A stretch of 7,824 bases of DNA from an uncultured Selenomonas sp. (GCA_937981305.1 CALJPB010000336.1:1-7824); one strand, 5' to 3'. Positions 1 through 6,390 are shown, counted from the first letter of the stretch. Translations and numbers: made by a program. Notes: generated by a model from the sequence alone, not told the origin.

Positions 1-151
1 CGTCACGCCGCACGCTGCGACGACGTTCCTCTGCTGCGGACTTGCGGGTGTCTCCATCAAGGAGCTGCTGCGCTTCTGTGCGCCGTGGCTCTGGGGGCTG
101 TCCATCATCTCGCTGTTCTTTGCCATAGTGCTGGGCATCGTCACAGTATAG
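1..151 (+). CDS. C-terminal end of a membrane transporter, probably CitMHS-type citrate symporter (5' partial)
   Basis: Only the last 49 codons are in the window, read from position 2 to the TAG at 149-151; the start lies upstream. The visible peptide begins VTPHAATTFLCCGLAGVS, continues with a short polar stretch (IKELLR), and ends in one long hydrophobic helix (about residues 29-49) with no soluble tail. This resembles the end of CitMHS-family proton- or metal-citrate symporters, where a GLAGV-type segment is followed by a short charged loop and a last membrane helix. That family assignment rests on general resemblance of a short fragment, so another secondary carboxylate carrier of the ion-transporter superfamily is possible. 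It converges on the metallophosphoesterase gene and shares its terminator hairpin. Confidence 0.55.
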   Translation, partial: VTPHAATTFLCCGLAGVSIKELLRFCAPWLWGLSIISLFFAIVLGIVTV

Positions 152-176
152 GGCAAGAAAAACAGAAATCAAAAAT

Positions 177-216
177 GGGGATTTCCTACGAAAATTTTGT
201 AGGAAGTCCCCGTTTT
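177..216. terminator. Bidirectional rho-independent terminator between convergent genes
   Basis: A 13-bp stem pairs 177-189 (GGGGATTTCCTAC) with 199-211 (GTAGGAAGTCCCC), with one G-U wobble and a 9-base AT-rich loop. On the plus strand it is followed by GTTTTATTT and ends the transporter gene 25 nt after its stop. On the minus strand it is followed by a T-rich run (complement of the A-run at 171-175) and ends the five-gene operon. The TAA stop of the metallophosphoesterase (215-217) lies inside the plus-strand T tract, so the hairpin starts 3 nt after that stop. Confidence 0.9.
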
Positions 217-1453
217 ATTTATGCAGTTCTGCAGTATCAAGTATTGTGCCGCGCACTGTTTCACAGCGAATGTGCAGATGCTTCGCATCCGCCTCCATAT
301 AGAGGTAGTTGGACGGTGTTGGATTTGGTCCTGCGGCAATATCATAGCTTTCTGCACGAACGTCAAAGTACTGATTTCCCGCAGGTCCTGCGAGAAGGTA
401 TAGTGTACCGTGTGCATCTGTCTGCCGCGCACGGATGCGGCGGCGGCGGTAGGCATGGACGTGACCCGAGATAACGAGGTCGATGCCGAGTGTGTCGAAT
501 GTGTCCAAGAACATCTGCCCCACGTCGCTGATGCCGGCATTCGTATTCTGCTCGACCTGATACTCGCCGTACGCCAGGATATCCTTGTGCATGAGGACGA
601 GTTTCCACGGGGCTGTGCTTGCCGCAGCGTCGTTTCGCAGCCAGTCCATTTGCTCCGCTTTCAGCGCGTCGCCGCATTCCTCGGCTTCGAGGAACTGCGT
701 ATCAAGCACAATGATGTGCACTGCACCGGAATCAAAGGAGTAGTAGCGTCCGCGAAAATCACGGGTGCCATTGTCGGGGAGTGCGAATGTTTTCAGATAG
801 CGCACGGGCGGAACGGCAGTCCAGTTCAGACCGTAGTATTCGTGGTTGCCAAGGACGGGGGCGTGCATATGACGCGCGAGCGGGGAATTTGCCCCCTCCA
901 TTGCCTCGAAGAATGCACGCCAGTGCCACGCGGACTCTCCGTTATCTGTGAGATCCCCGACAATGGCAGCGCAGTCGGCGTTCGGATGACGCGCCCACGC
1001 CGTCTGATAGGTCGCGCCCCATACGTCGTAACTCTCGCCGCATTGACTGTCCGAAAAGAACAGGACACGCGTCCGTCCGTTTTCATGGATGGGCAGGAGG
1101 GGAATCCACTCTGTTGTGCCTGTTGCGTGTACGACACGATAGGCACTGCCTGTGGCGGCAGGAATCTCACAACGATAGATGAACTGCACCTCGCTATCCA
1201 TAGAAAGGTAGGTATAGGCAGGCGTTCGGCGATCTATATGTCCTCGACTGTCACGCTGCTCGATGCGCACATTTTCGAGCTGCTGCGGGCTGTCCCACTG
1301 GATCATACGCGTCTTTGCGGGATGTGCTGTCACCATCTGACGAAGGTGCTGAATGCCATCCGCAGCGAAAGCGGAGCGGGGCGAAAAGAGACCGCCAAAG
1401 CCCATCGCGAGAATGGTCTTGACGGCGGACTGCAAAAAGGAGCGGCGCGTCAT
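215..1453 (-). CDS. Tat-exported metallophosphoesterase, purple acid phosphatase-like
   Basis: A 412-residue predicted exported calcineurin-fold phosphoesterase. The N-terminus has a twin-arginine signal (TRRSFLQ, residues 2-8), a hydrophobic stretch and a likely cleavage site after SAFA (residue 30). Residues about 40-115 look like the small beta-sandwich domain that precedes the catalytic domain in purple acid phosphatases. Metal-binding motifs occur in the right order: SDSQ (D135), GDLTDN (166-171), GNHE (202-205), LMHK (H289) and GHVHAY (330-335). The first motif has Asp but not the usual D-x-H, which is typical of purple-acid-phosphatase-like members. The physiological substrate (phosphomonoester, diester or lipid phosphate) cannot be read from the sequence. 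It is the last gene of the operon; its ATG overlaps the TGA of the TVP38 gene by 4 nt (ATGA), with GGAG 8 nt upstream of the start, so translation is probably coupled. Confidence 0.88.
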   Translation of the reverse strand: MTRRSFLQSAVKTILAMGFGGLFSPRSAFAADGIQHLRQMVTAHPAKTRMIQWDSPQQLENVRIEQRDSRGHIDRRTPAYTYLSMDSEVQFIYRCEIPAATGSAYRVVHATGTTEWIPLLPIHENGRTRVLFFSDSQCGESYDVWGATYQTAWARHPNADCAAIVGDLTDNGESAWHWRAFFEAMEGANSPLARHMHAPVLGNHEYYGLNWTAVPPVRYLKTFALPDNGTRDFRGRYYSFDSGAVHIIVLDTQFLEAEECGDALKAEQMDWLRNDAAASTAPWKLVLMHKDILAYGEYQVEQNTNAGISDVGQMFLDTFDTLGIDLVISGHVHAYRRRRIRARQTDAHGTLYLLAGPAGNQYFDVRAESYDIAAGPNPTPSNYLYMEADAKHLHIRCETVRGTILDTAELHK

Positions 1454-2175
1454 TTGTTTTTCTCCATTTTCTGTGTGAGAGCCTCAGTGCGCATCAAATT
1501 TTTTTCATATCGGATGGCAGTGTAGATGAGGATGCCGGCGATGATGATGACAACAATGAGGCGGGTGTTGTCCTCCTGCTGCATGATGATGTCATGTCCG
1601 ATGATCGCCTCAATGCCCGTCGATGGGAATTTACCGACGAGTGACGCGAGCACATAGTCACGGAAGCGGATGGAGGAGAGTGCGCCGACGGCATTCATAA
1701 TGGCAGAGGGGAGGTAGGGTACCATACGTCCGATCAGCATGATAATAAAGCCCTTGCTGCCGCTGTACTGGTCGACCTTCGCGAGGAAGGGGCTCTTTGC
1801 GATTGCCTTTTCTGCCGCCTCGCGGAAATAGAAGCGCATGAGGACGAATGCAATCGTCACGCCGACGGTCTCCGCGACGCAGGAGAGAACGATGCCGGGC
1901 ACAATGCCGAAGAGGATGACGTTCGCCGTCGAGAAGATGACGGCGGGCGGGAAGCCGAGCGCATTCGTAAAGAGGGTGAGGAGGAAGGCAAAGACGATCG
2001 CCCACTCGCCGAACGAGCGGATGTACTCCACCGTTGCGGGGATGTCGCCGCTCGCGAGCAGGGCGAAGAGTTCAGGCAGGAACTCCGGCGCGATGAGGTG
2101 GATAATGACGAAGAGCAGGACGATCGCAAGCGCTGCACCGATTTTCAAGATACCCATGCCCATTTGCTGCTTCAT
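1450..2175 (-). CDS. TVP38/TMEM64 family (VTT domain) membrane protein
   Basis: A 241-residue polytopic membrane protein of the DedA/VTT superfamily, TVP38 branch. Membrane segments are visible at about 8-28, 58-80, 84-112, 142-165 and 203-221. The family hallmark region is residues 141-186: GFIIMLIGRMVPYLPSA, then NAVGALSSIRFRDY and LASLVGKFPST, with the conserved Arg and Pro residues around the re-entrant loop. An acidic residue in AETVG (E102) also matches the family pattern. Relatives in this superfamily are implicated in lipid or undecaprenyl-phosphate translocation, but the substrate of TVP38-type proteins is not settled. The start chosen is the ATG at 2173-2175, because AGGAGG (2185-2190) sits 9 nt upstream; the frame stays open to 2217 but that extension would run through the Shine-Dalgarno and into the upstream gene. 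The stop overlaps the next gene's start by 4 nt. Confidence 0.88.
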   Translation of the reverse strand: MKQQMGMGILKIGAALAIVLLFVIIHLIAPEFLPELFALLASGDIPATVEYIRSFGEWAIVFAFLLTLFTNALGFPPAVIFSTANVILFGIVPGIVLSCVAETVGVTIAFVLMRFYFREAAEKAIAKSPFLAKVDQYSGSKGFIIMLIGRMVPYLPSAIMNAVGALSSIRFRDYVLASLVGKFPSTGIEAIIGHDIIMQQEDNTRLIVVIIIAGILIYTAIRYEKNLMRTEALTQKMEKNK

Positions 2176-2188
2176 GACAATGAACCTC

Positions 2189-2536
2189 CTAGGTGGTGAG
2201 AACCAGCGTGAGTGCACCGAGAATCAGCGCAATACTGAACCCCTGCATGGCATTTGCAATGCTTTTGCCATAGCGGCGGGAATAGCGCTCGACAATCTTT
2301 CGAACTTCAAAAATTAAAAAGGAGAGACAAAAGAAAACGAGGGAGAGATCTCCCTCCGTCCACCCGAAGGCGAAGATCAGTGCGGAAAGCACAATGCCGG
2401 TCTGCTCTCCGCGTGAAAAGATGCGCTGCGGTGGGGGAGTATGTTCACGTGCGTCAATCTGCGCACGCGTGAGAGGAATGCCCATCTCGTCGATTTTTTC
2501 CTGATTGCGCTCAAACCAGCGGTAATGGAATCCCAA
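2189..2536 (-). CDS. Small membrane protein of unrecognised family, TTG start
   Basis: A 115-residue protein I do not recognise. It has a charged N-terminal cytoplasmic-looking segment (1-45, including a TPPPQR turn), then hydrophobic stretches at about 46-60, 64-78 and 97-113. A basic loop between the last two (about 79-91, EVRKIVERYSRRYGK) suggests a cytoplasmic side by the positive-inside rule. No catalytic motif is visible. The start is TTG at 2534-2536: the complement of 2542-2550 reads GGAGGTGAT, a perfect match to the anti-Shine-Dalgarno, and places TTG 5 nt beyond it (9 nt from GGAGG); the nearby ATG at 2539-2541 is out of frame. It sits 25 nt after the amidase gene and 13 nt before the TVP38 gene; its TAG stop forms part of the CCTAGGAGG that carries the next gene's ribosome site. 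Position suggests an accessory role to its envelope neighbours (inference). Confidence 0.75.
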   Translation of the reverse strand: MGFHYRWFERNQEKIDEMGIPLTRAQIDAREHTPPPQRIFSRGEQTGIVLSALIFAFGWTEGDLSLVFFCLSFLIFEVRKIVERYSRRYGKSIANAMQGFSIALILGALTLVLTT

Positions 2537-2541
2537 GATGC

Positions 2542-2550
2542 ATCACCTCC
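2542..2550 (-). promoter_or_regulatory. Perfect Shine-Dalgarno deciding a TTG start
   Basis: On the minus strand this reads GGAGGTGAT, complementary over nine bases to the usual 3' end of 16S rRNA. It fixes the start of the 115-residue membrane protein at the TTG at 2534-2536, since no in-frame ATG or GTG is suitably placed. Confidence 0.8.
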
Positions 2551-2561
2551 ATGAATGTCTG

Positions 2562-3413
2562 CTATGTCGCAATGCGTCGCTGTGCGGGGCGTGGATTTGG
2601 CTTCGGCAGATCCGGACGCTTGTTGGGTTTCAAACCGGGTTTTTCCGGCGGCGGCTGTACGGACGGATTTGGCGTACTTGGCGAGGGGTGCGAGGGACGT
2701 GTCATACCGCTTCTACGCTGCGCTTCCTCCATTTGTGCGCGGATGCGTGCAGACGGTACGTCCTGTTCTTCATGCTCGCGCTGCGCGATACGCAGACGTT
2801 CTGCCGCGAGCTCGTCTGATCCGTAATAAATACGTGCCTGTCGTACAATCTCCGGCAGCTGTGCGTAGAGACTCCGACCGGGGCAGGCAGTCGCGTTCAG
2901 GTCGCGATGCCCCTTTACAGTAGACTGCCATACGGGATCGAGTTGGTAGACGGTGCAGAGAGAGGCGATGAGTTGTGCCGCCGAGGCTTTCTGTTCCTCT
3001 GTCGGAGTGCCAATCTCGAAGTTGCCGGCGAGATTGATGCCGACCGTATGACGGTTCTCTCCGTAGACATGGGCACCGACCGTGCCAAGCGGCCGCCCCT
3101 CCTCGATTGTGCCGTCCTTGCGGATGATGAAATGATAGCCGATGCCTGCCCACCCTTGATTCAGATGCCATGTATGCACCGTCTCTGCCGCGACATCGTC
3201 ATCCGCTGCCATGCCAATATGATGGACGACAATACAGTCTGTTACAAGTCTGTTTTCGAGCGATCCGAATTTCAAATGTGTCGGACGAACGGTGACACCG
3301 GGCAGCACTGATGGAATGTACCACGATGCTTCTGCTGCGGCGGGGAAGAAGGGAAAGACGGCAGCACCGATCCCGACGAGTGCCAGACGGCGCAAAAATT
3401 CTCTACGATTCAT
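2562..3413 (-). CDS. Tat-exported N-acetylmuramoyl-L-alanine amidase (Amidase_2/PGRP fold) with Pro-rich tail
   Basis: A 283-residue predicted zinc amidase that would cut the bond between muramic acid and the stem peptide in peptidoglycan. Residues 1-29 form a twin-arginine signal (NRREFLRRLALVG, then a hydrophobic stretch and AAAEAS). The catalytic domain spans about 55-192: VVHHIG (zinc ligand H64), GIGYHFIIRKDG (Y93 equivalent of the T7 lysozyme tyrosine), the core VGINLAGNFE, and GHRDLNATACPG (ligands H169 and C177). All key residues are present. After the domain come a charged helical region (about 198-236) and a proline- and base-rich tail with 15 prolines between 240 and 276. The start is the ATG at 3411-3413 with AGGAG 7 nt upstream; the frame is open further up but only within the ABC gene. 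The start overlaps the end of the ABC transporter gene by 11 nt, indicating coupling. Confidence 0.9.
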   Translation of the reverse strand: MNRREFLRRLALVGIGAAVFPFFPAAAEASWYIPSVLPGVTVRPTHLKFGSLENRLVTDCIVVHHIGMAADDDVAAETVHTWHLNQGWAGIGYHFIIRKDGTIEEGRPLGTVGAHVYGENRHTVGINLAGNFEIGTPTEEQKASAAQLIASLCTVYQLDPVWQSTVKGHRDLNATACPGRSLYAQLPEIVRQARIYYGSDELAAERLRIAQREHEEQDVPSARIRAQMEEAQRRSGMTRPSHPSPSTPNPSVQPPPEKPGLKPNKRPDLPKPNPRPAQRRIAT

Positions 3414-5115
3414 GAGGGATCTCCTGATAGGAATACGTTTGGTTACTGAGATGGAGCTCCACGTCATGAAGGGCAAAAAGGGTCGAGCGATGCCCGACGC
3501 TGATGATACTTGCGGTGGGGAGTTCCTGATATAAAAGTTGGTAAAGAACGTGCTCACGTGCCTCGTCGAGGGCAGATGTCGCTTCGTCGAGGAAAATCCA
3601 GTCGGGGCGGATGAGCAGAATGCGTGCAAAGGCAAGCCGCTGCTGTTCGCCGAGCGAGAGAATGCGGCTCCAGTCGTCCACATCGTCGAGACGCGCGGCA
3701 AAATGATCCATGCCGACCAAGTTCAAAATACGTGCAATCTCCGCGTCGGATGCTGCGGCTGTGCGCGGATAGGAGAGTGCGCGGCGCAGCGAACCAAGCA
3801 CGAGATAGGGGCGCTGGGGGAGAAAGAGGCGCTTTGCCCCATGCGGCAGTGCGATCGTACCCTTGCCGTACGGCCAAATCCCCGCGAGTGCGCGGAGGAG
3901 GGTGCTCTTGCCTGCACCCGATACACCTGTCACGAGCACATGACTGCCGCGCACAAGACGGAGTGTACATGGCGTGAGAAGCGGTGTGCCATCCGGAAGA
4001 TCAATGGAGAACTCGTGCAGTGTAAGTATGTCGTCCGTGCCCTCGCTCCGCACGATATCGCTTGTGACGCATGCGGACTCCTCCATATGCTCCGTAAAGC
4101 CCGAGAGTCGCTGAATGACGGCGGCAAGCTCTGCGATCGAGCCGTAGGACTCGACGAAGAAGGAGAGCGCATCCTGCACGCGCCCGAATGCAGAGATCGT
4201 CTGCATGAGTCCGCCGAGTGCCATTTCGCCCGCGTAGTAACGCGGCGCAGCCATGATGAGCGGGAAGATGATCGCGAGCTGACCGTAGCCGTTGACGTAG
4301 AAATTCAGCAGCTTCGTGCGGCGCATGAGCCCCCAGTAGTTCTTGATGACGTTTGCGAACCGCTCCTTGAACCCGACCCCTTCCGCCATCTCGCCACGGT
4401 AAAATGCAATGCTCTCGCTGTTCTCGCGCACGCGCATCATGCTGAAACGGAAGTCCGCCTCATAGCGCTGCTGATCGAAGTTCAGACGGATGAGCTTCTT
4501 TCCGACGATGTGGACGAAATACGTCCCCAGTCCCGAGTAGAGGAGGGACAGCCAGAACATATAGCCGTAGACTGTGAACTCTGTACCGCCGATGGGGACG
4601 GTAACTGCCCCCGAGAGATTCCAGAGTACGACGGCAAATGCCCCGAGCGTTGTCAGCTGCTTGAGGATGCCGACGAGGAGCGTCAGCGTCAGGCTGACGA
4701 ATTGGTTGATGTCCTCGCTGATGCGCTGATCGGGGTTGTCCGTGTCGCTGCGCAGGACTTGCAGACGGTAGTAGACCTGTCCGTGCATCCAGCGTGCGAG
4801 ATACTGCTCCGTCATCCATGTGCGCCAGTTGATCGTAAGCATTTGCCGCAGATAAACAGCGTAGACGGCAATGACAATATAGATGAACGCGAGTCCCGTG
4901 AACTCACCGATGAGCGGCCAGAATGATGCCCGGTCATATGCCTGCAGCGCGTCGTAGAAGACACGGTACCAGTCGTTGATCCGAACGAGCAGGTACACCA
5001 TGATGAGATTCAGTGCAATGACCGCAGCGAGCAGTCCGCGTGCCTTCCATTTTTCGGGAGATCTCCAATATCCTTTGAACAGCTGCCAGAAGCCACGTAA
5101 GAGAGGAAGTTTCAA
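3403..5115 (-). CDS. Fused ABC transporter permease/ATPase, YddA/SbmA-BacA type
   Basis: A half-transporter of 570 residues with an N-terminal membrane domain (ABC_membrane_2/SbmA_BacA class) and a C-terminal ATPase domain. Membrane segments lie at about 28-48, 73-92, 140-165, 182-205 and 281-296. Class-typical motifs are DNPDQRISED (126-135) and RVRENSESIAFYRGE (about 228-242). In the ATPase domain: Walker A GVSGAGKST (397-405), Q-loop LPQRPY (Q434), signature LSLGEQQR (486-493, the LSLGE variant usual here), Walker B WIFLDE (506-511) and switch His (SVGHRS, H542). It should act as a homodimer in the inner membrane; relatives move peptides, vitamin B12 or acyl substrates, so the cargo is undecided. 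I chose TTG at 5113-5115 because GGAGG (5123-5127) lies 7 nt upstream; the ATG at 5131-5133 (576 residues) has no ribosome site and would leave a leader of only about 10 nt. First gene of the operon. Confidence 0.9.
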   Translation of the reverse strand: MKLPLLRGFWQLFKGYWRSPEKWKARGLLAAVIALNLIMVYLLVRINDWYRVFYDALQAYDRASFWPLIGEFTGLAFIYIVIAVYAVYLRQMLTINWRTWMTEQYLARWMHGQVYYRLQVLRSDTDNPDQRISEDINQFVSLTLTLLVGILKQLTTLGAFAVVLWNLSGAVTVPIGGTEFTVYGYMFWLSLLYSGLGTYFVHIVGKKLIRLNFDQQRYEADFRFSMMRVRENSESIAFYRGEMAEGVGFKERFANVIKNYWGLMRRTKLLNFYVNGYGQLAIIFPLIMAAPRYYAGEMALGGLMQTISAFGRVQDALSFFVESYGSIAELAAVIQRLSGFTEHMEESACVTSDIVRSEGTDDILTLHEFSIDLPDGTPLLTPCTLRLVRGSHVLVTGVSGAGKSTLLRALAGIWPYGKGTIALPHGAKRLFLPQRPYLVLGSLRRALSYPRTAAASDAEIARILNLVGMDHFAARLDDVDDWSRILSLGEQQRLAFARILLIRPDWIFLDEATSALDEAREHVLYQLLYQELPTASIISVGHRSTLFALHDVELHLSNQTYSYQEIPHES

Positions 5116-5122
5116 TCCATAA

Positions 5123-5127
5123 CCTCC
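5123..5127 (-). promoter_or_regulatory. Shine-Dalgarno favouring the TTG start of the ABC transporter
   Basis: GGAGG on the minus strand is 7 nt from the TTG at 5113-5115 but downstream of the ATG at 5131-5133, which itself has no recognisable ribosome site. The ATG at 5119-5121 is only 1-2 nt from GGAGG and out of frame. Confidence 0.65.
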
Positions 5128-5149
5128 ATTCATCGAAAGAACGGCTTTT

Positions 5150-5178
5150 ATTATAGTATTTTTTCACATAGTCTGCAA
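5150..5178 (-). promoter_or_regulatory. Sigma-70-type promoter of the five-gene minus-strand operon
   Basis: On the minus strand, a -35 TTGCAG (5173-5178) and a perfect -10 TATAAT (5150-5155) are separated by exactly 17 bp. Expected initiation near 5143 gives a leader of about 28 nt to the TTG start of the ABC transporter. This is the only convincing promoter seen upstream of the five tightly packed genes. Confidence 0.8.
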
Positions 5179-5201
5179 GACGTTCTCGAGCTGTAACATG
5201 A

Positions 5202-5220
5202 AATAATGATATTTGTTATC
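5202..5220. promoter_or_regulatory. Fur box (iron-responsive operator)
   Basis: AATAATGATATTTGTTATC matches 15 of 19 positions of the classical Fur box GATAATGATAATCATTATC; the TGATATT-T-GTTATCG core at 5207-5221 fits the 7-1-7 form. It ends 1 bp before the -35 of the exbB promoter, so Fur binding would be expected to control exbBD. It lies 23 bp upstream of the -35 of the divergent operon promoter, a less likely position for repressing that side. Related iron or metal regulators of the Fur family could use a similar site. Confidence 0.75.
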
Positions 5221-5221
5221 G

Positions 5222-5250
5222 TTGACGTGTGCAGGAAAATATAGTAGAAT
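5222..5250 (+). promoter_or_regulatory. Sigma-70-type promoter of exbBD
   Basis: TTGACG (5222-5227, 5/6 of consensus) and TAGAAT (5245-5250, 5/6) are separated by 17 bp. Expected start near 5257 gives a leader of about 49 nt to the exbB ATG. The adjoining Fur box at 5202-5220 supports iron regulation. Confidence 0.8.
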
Positions 5251-5305
5251 GACTCTGCTTATCCGCAAGGGGATTGTTTGTAGGAGAGGAAGGATCGGTT
5301 ACACA

Positions 5306-5995
5306 ATGAGTTTTATTGCACAGGGGATAAATTTTTTTCAGCAGGGCGGACTTGTTATGTACTTCCTGCTTGCAGCGTCGATCTTTGTCGTATTCATCGG
5401 CATTGAGCGTGCGTTTTACTTCGGGCGCATGGATGCGGGGCGTGCATTTGCCCATGAGTTTATGATGCATATTTCAAATGGCAGATACAAGGACGCTGTC
5501 ACGCTGACGGATGAGAAACGCGGTGCGATAGCGGATATCCTGTTCAGTGCAATCACGAAGAACAGCAAGAACTCACGCAAGATGTCCTCCTATATGGAGA
5601 TCCAGTCGGGGATCGCGCTCTCAAAGCTCCGCAATCGTATGTACTATCTGAGCGTGATTGTCACAATGGCACCGCTGCTCGGACTCCTCGGTACGATCAG
5701 CGGCATGATCTCGACGTTCAGCGTGTTCAACATCGAGGCGGGGGAACCGAGTGCTATTACGGGTGGTGTCGGTGAGGCTCTGATTGCAACGGCGATGGGC
5801 TTGTGTGTTGCGATCATCGCCCTCTCGGTGCACGCGTATTTTTCCCAGCGCATCGAGAACATTGTCACGGATATGGAGATGTGCTTTTCCGCTGCCGAGA
5901 GCGGCCGCGTGGAGCTGGCGCGTGCAGCCGGAGTCAAGGGCGTGATCGAGACCTCTCTGCATACCGGAGAAACGGCGGAAGGTGATGAGGCATGA
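5306..5995 (+). CDS. exbB: ExbB-type proton channel subunit (MotA/TolQ/ExbB family)
   Basis: A 229-residue inner-membrane protein that, with ExbD, uses the proton gradient to drive TonB or a TolA-like partner. Three membrane segments are visible: about 16-36, a large cytoplasmic loop, then about 113-138 (containing MAPLLGLLGTISGMI, 121-135) and about 157-178. The family signature GGVGEALIATAMGL (153-166) includes the channel-lining Thr and neighbouring small residues. The start is the ATG at 5306-5308, with a purine-rich GGAAGGA 11-12 nt upstream; an open frame back to 5213 would begin upstream of the promoter and is not used. A 4-nt overlap with exbD and the paired partner make ExbB more likely than TolQ or MotA, although TolQ-like function cannot be excluded since no tonB or tolA is adjacent. 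The Fur box upstream favours an iron-uptake role. Confidence 0.9.
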   Translation: MSFIAQGINFFQQGGLVMYFLLAASIFVVFIGIERAFYFGRMDAGRAFAHEFMMHISNGRYKDAVTLTDEKRGAIADILFSAITKNSKNSRKMSSYMEIQSGIALSKLRNRMYYLSVIVTMAPLLGLLGTISGMISTFSVFNIEAGEPSAITGGVGEALIATAMGLCVAIIALSVHAYFSQRIENIVTDMEMCFSAAESGRVELARAAGVKGVIETSLHTGETAEGDEA

Positions 5996-6390
5996 GACTG
6001 CGCGACAGAAGGGCGTTTGAAAAGCCCGAGGTCATGATTATTCCCATGATCGACATTATGTTCTTTCTGCTCGTGTTCTTCATCATGAGTACGCTCTACA
6101 TGGTGAACCTGAAGACCGTGGATGTGAATCTGCCGAAGGCACAGACGGCACAGACTCAGCTGAACGTTACCTATCTCGTCACCGTACGCAAGGACGGCTC
6201 GCTCTGGCTTGAGGACAAGCAGATCGACGAAGCGACCCTCTTGCGCCGTGCGCGTGCCGAGAGTCAGAAGAACCCGCGTTTTGCCGTTGTCGTTCGCGCG
6301 GATGGGGATCTGAACTACAGCGGTGTTATGGAGCTGCTGGATAAGTTCCGCAAGGAGGGAATCACGCGATTCGGCCTTGCGGCGGAGTGA
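5992..6390 (+). CDS. exbD: ExbD/TolR-family energy-transducing protein
   Basis: A 132-residue protein with a short cytoplasmic N-terminus, one membrane helix (about 15-36) and a periplasmic domain (about 42-132). The helix carries the key proton-relay Asp, D21, in the motif IPMIDIMFFLLVFF. The periplasmic part ends with the family pattern VVRADGDLNYSGVMELLDKF followed by GITRFGLA. Length is usual for ExbD. Its ATG overlaps the exbB TGA by 4 nt (ATGA at 5992-5995), indicating translational coupling and matched stoichiometry. A terminator follows 12 nt after the stop, so the unit is exbB-exbD only. TolR is the alternative name; the Fur box upstream argues for ExbD. Confidence 0.9.
   Translation: MRLRDRRAFEKPEVMIIPMIDIMFFLLVFFIMSTLYMVNLKTVDVNLPKAQTAQTQLNVTYLVTVRKDGSLWLEDKQIDEATLLRRARAESQKNPRFAVVVRADGDLNYSGVMELLDKFRKEGITRFGLAAE

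Noticed and set aside
410..1525. A 371-codon open frame on the plus strand, antisense to the metallophosphoesterase
   Set aside because: The minus-strand frame carries a Tat signal and all metal motifs; the plus frame has no domain, is Cys-rich and runs into the neighbouring gene.
3414..3701. N-terminal extension of the amidase frame up to 3701
   Set aside because: It lies within the ABC transporter coding sequence; the Tat signal begins at the ATG at 3413, which has its own AGGAG 7 nt upstream.
3538..4926. A 462-codon open frame on the plus strand, antisense to the ABC transporter
   Set aside because: It is a shadow of the strongly supported ABC gene: composition is driven by the codon bias of the opposite strand (Arg, Glu, Cys and His rich), there is no ribosome site or recognisable domain.
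5213..5305. N-terminal extension of exbB back to 5213
   Set aside because: It would start upstream of the -10 and -35 elements and inside the Fur box; ExbB-like sequence begins near the ATG at 5306.
5251..5305. Possible riboswitch or leader element upstream of exbB
   Set aside because: The predicted leader is only about 49 nt with no stable hairpin or known aptamer pattern; the Fur box explains regulation.
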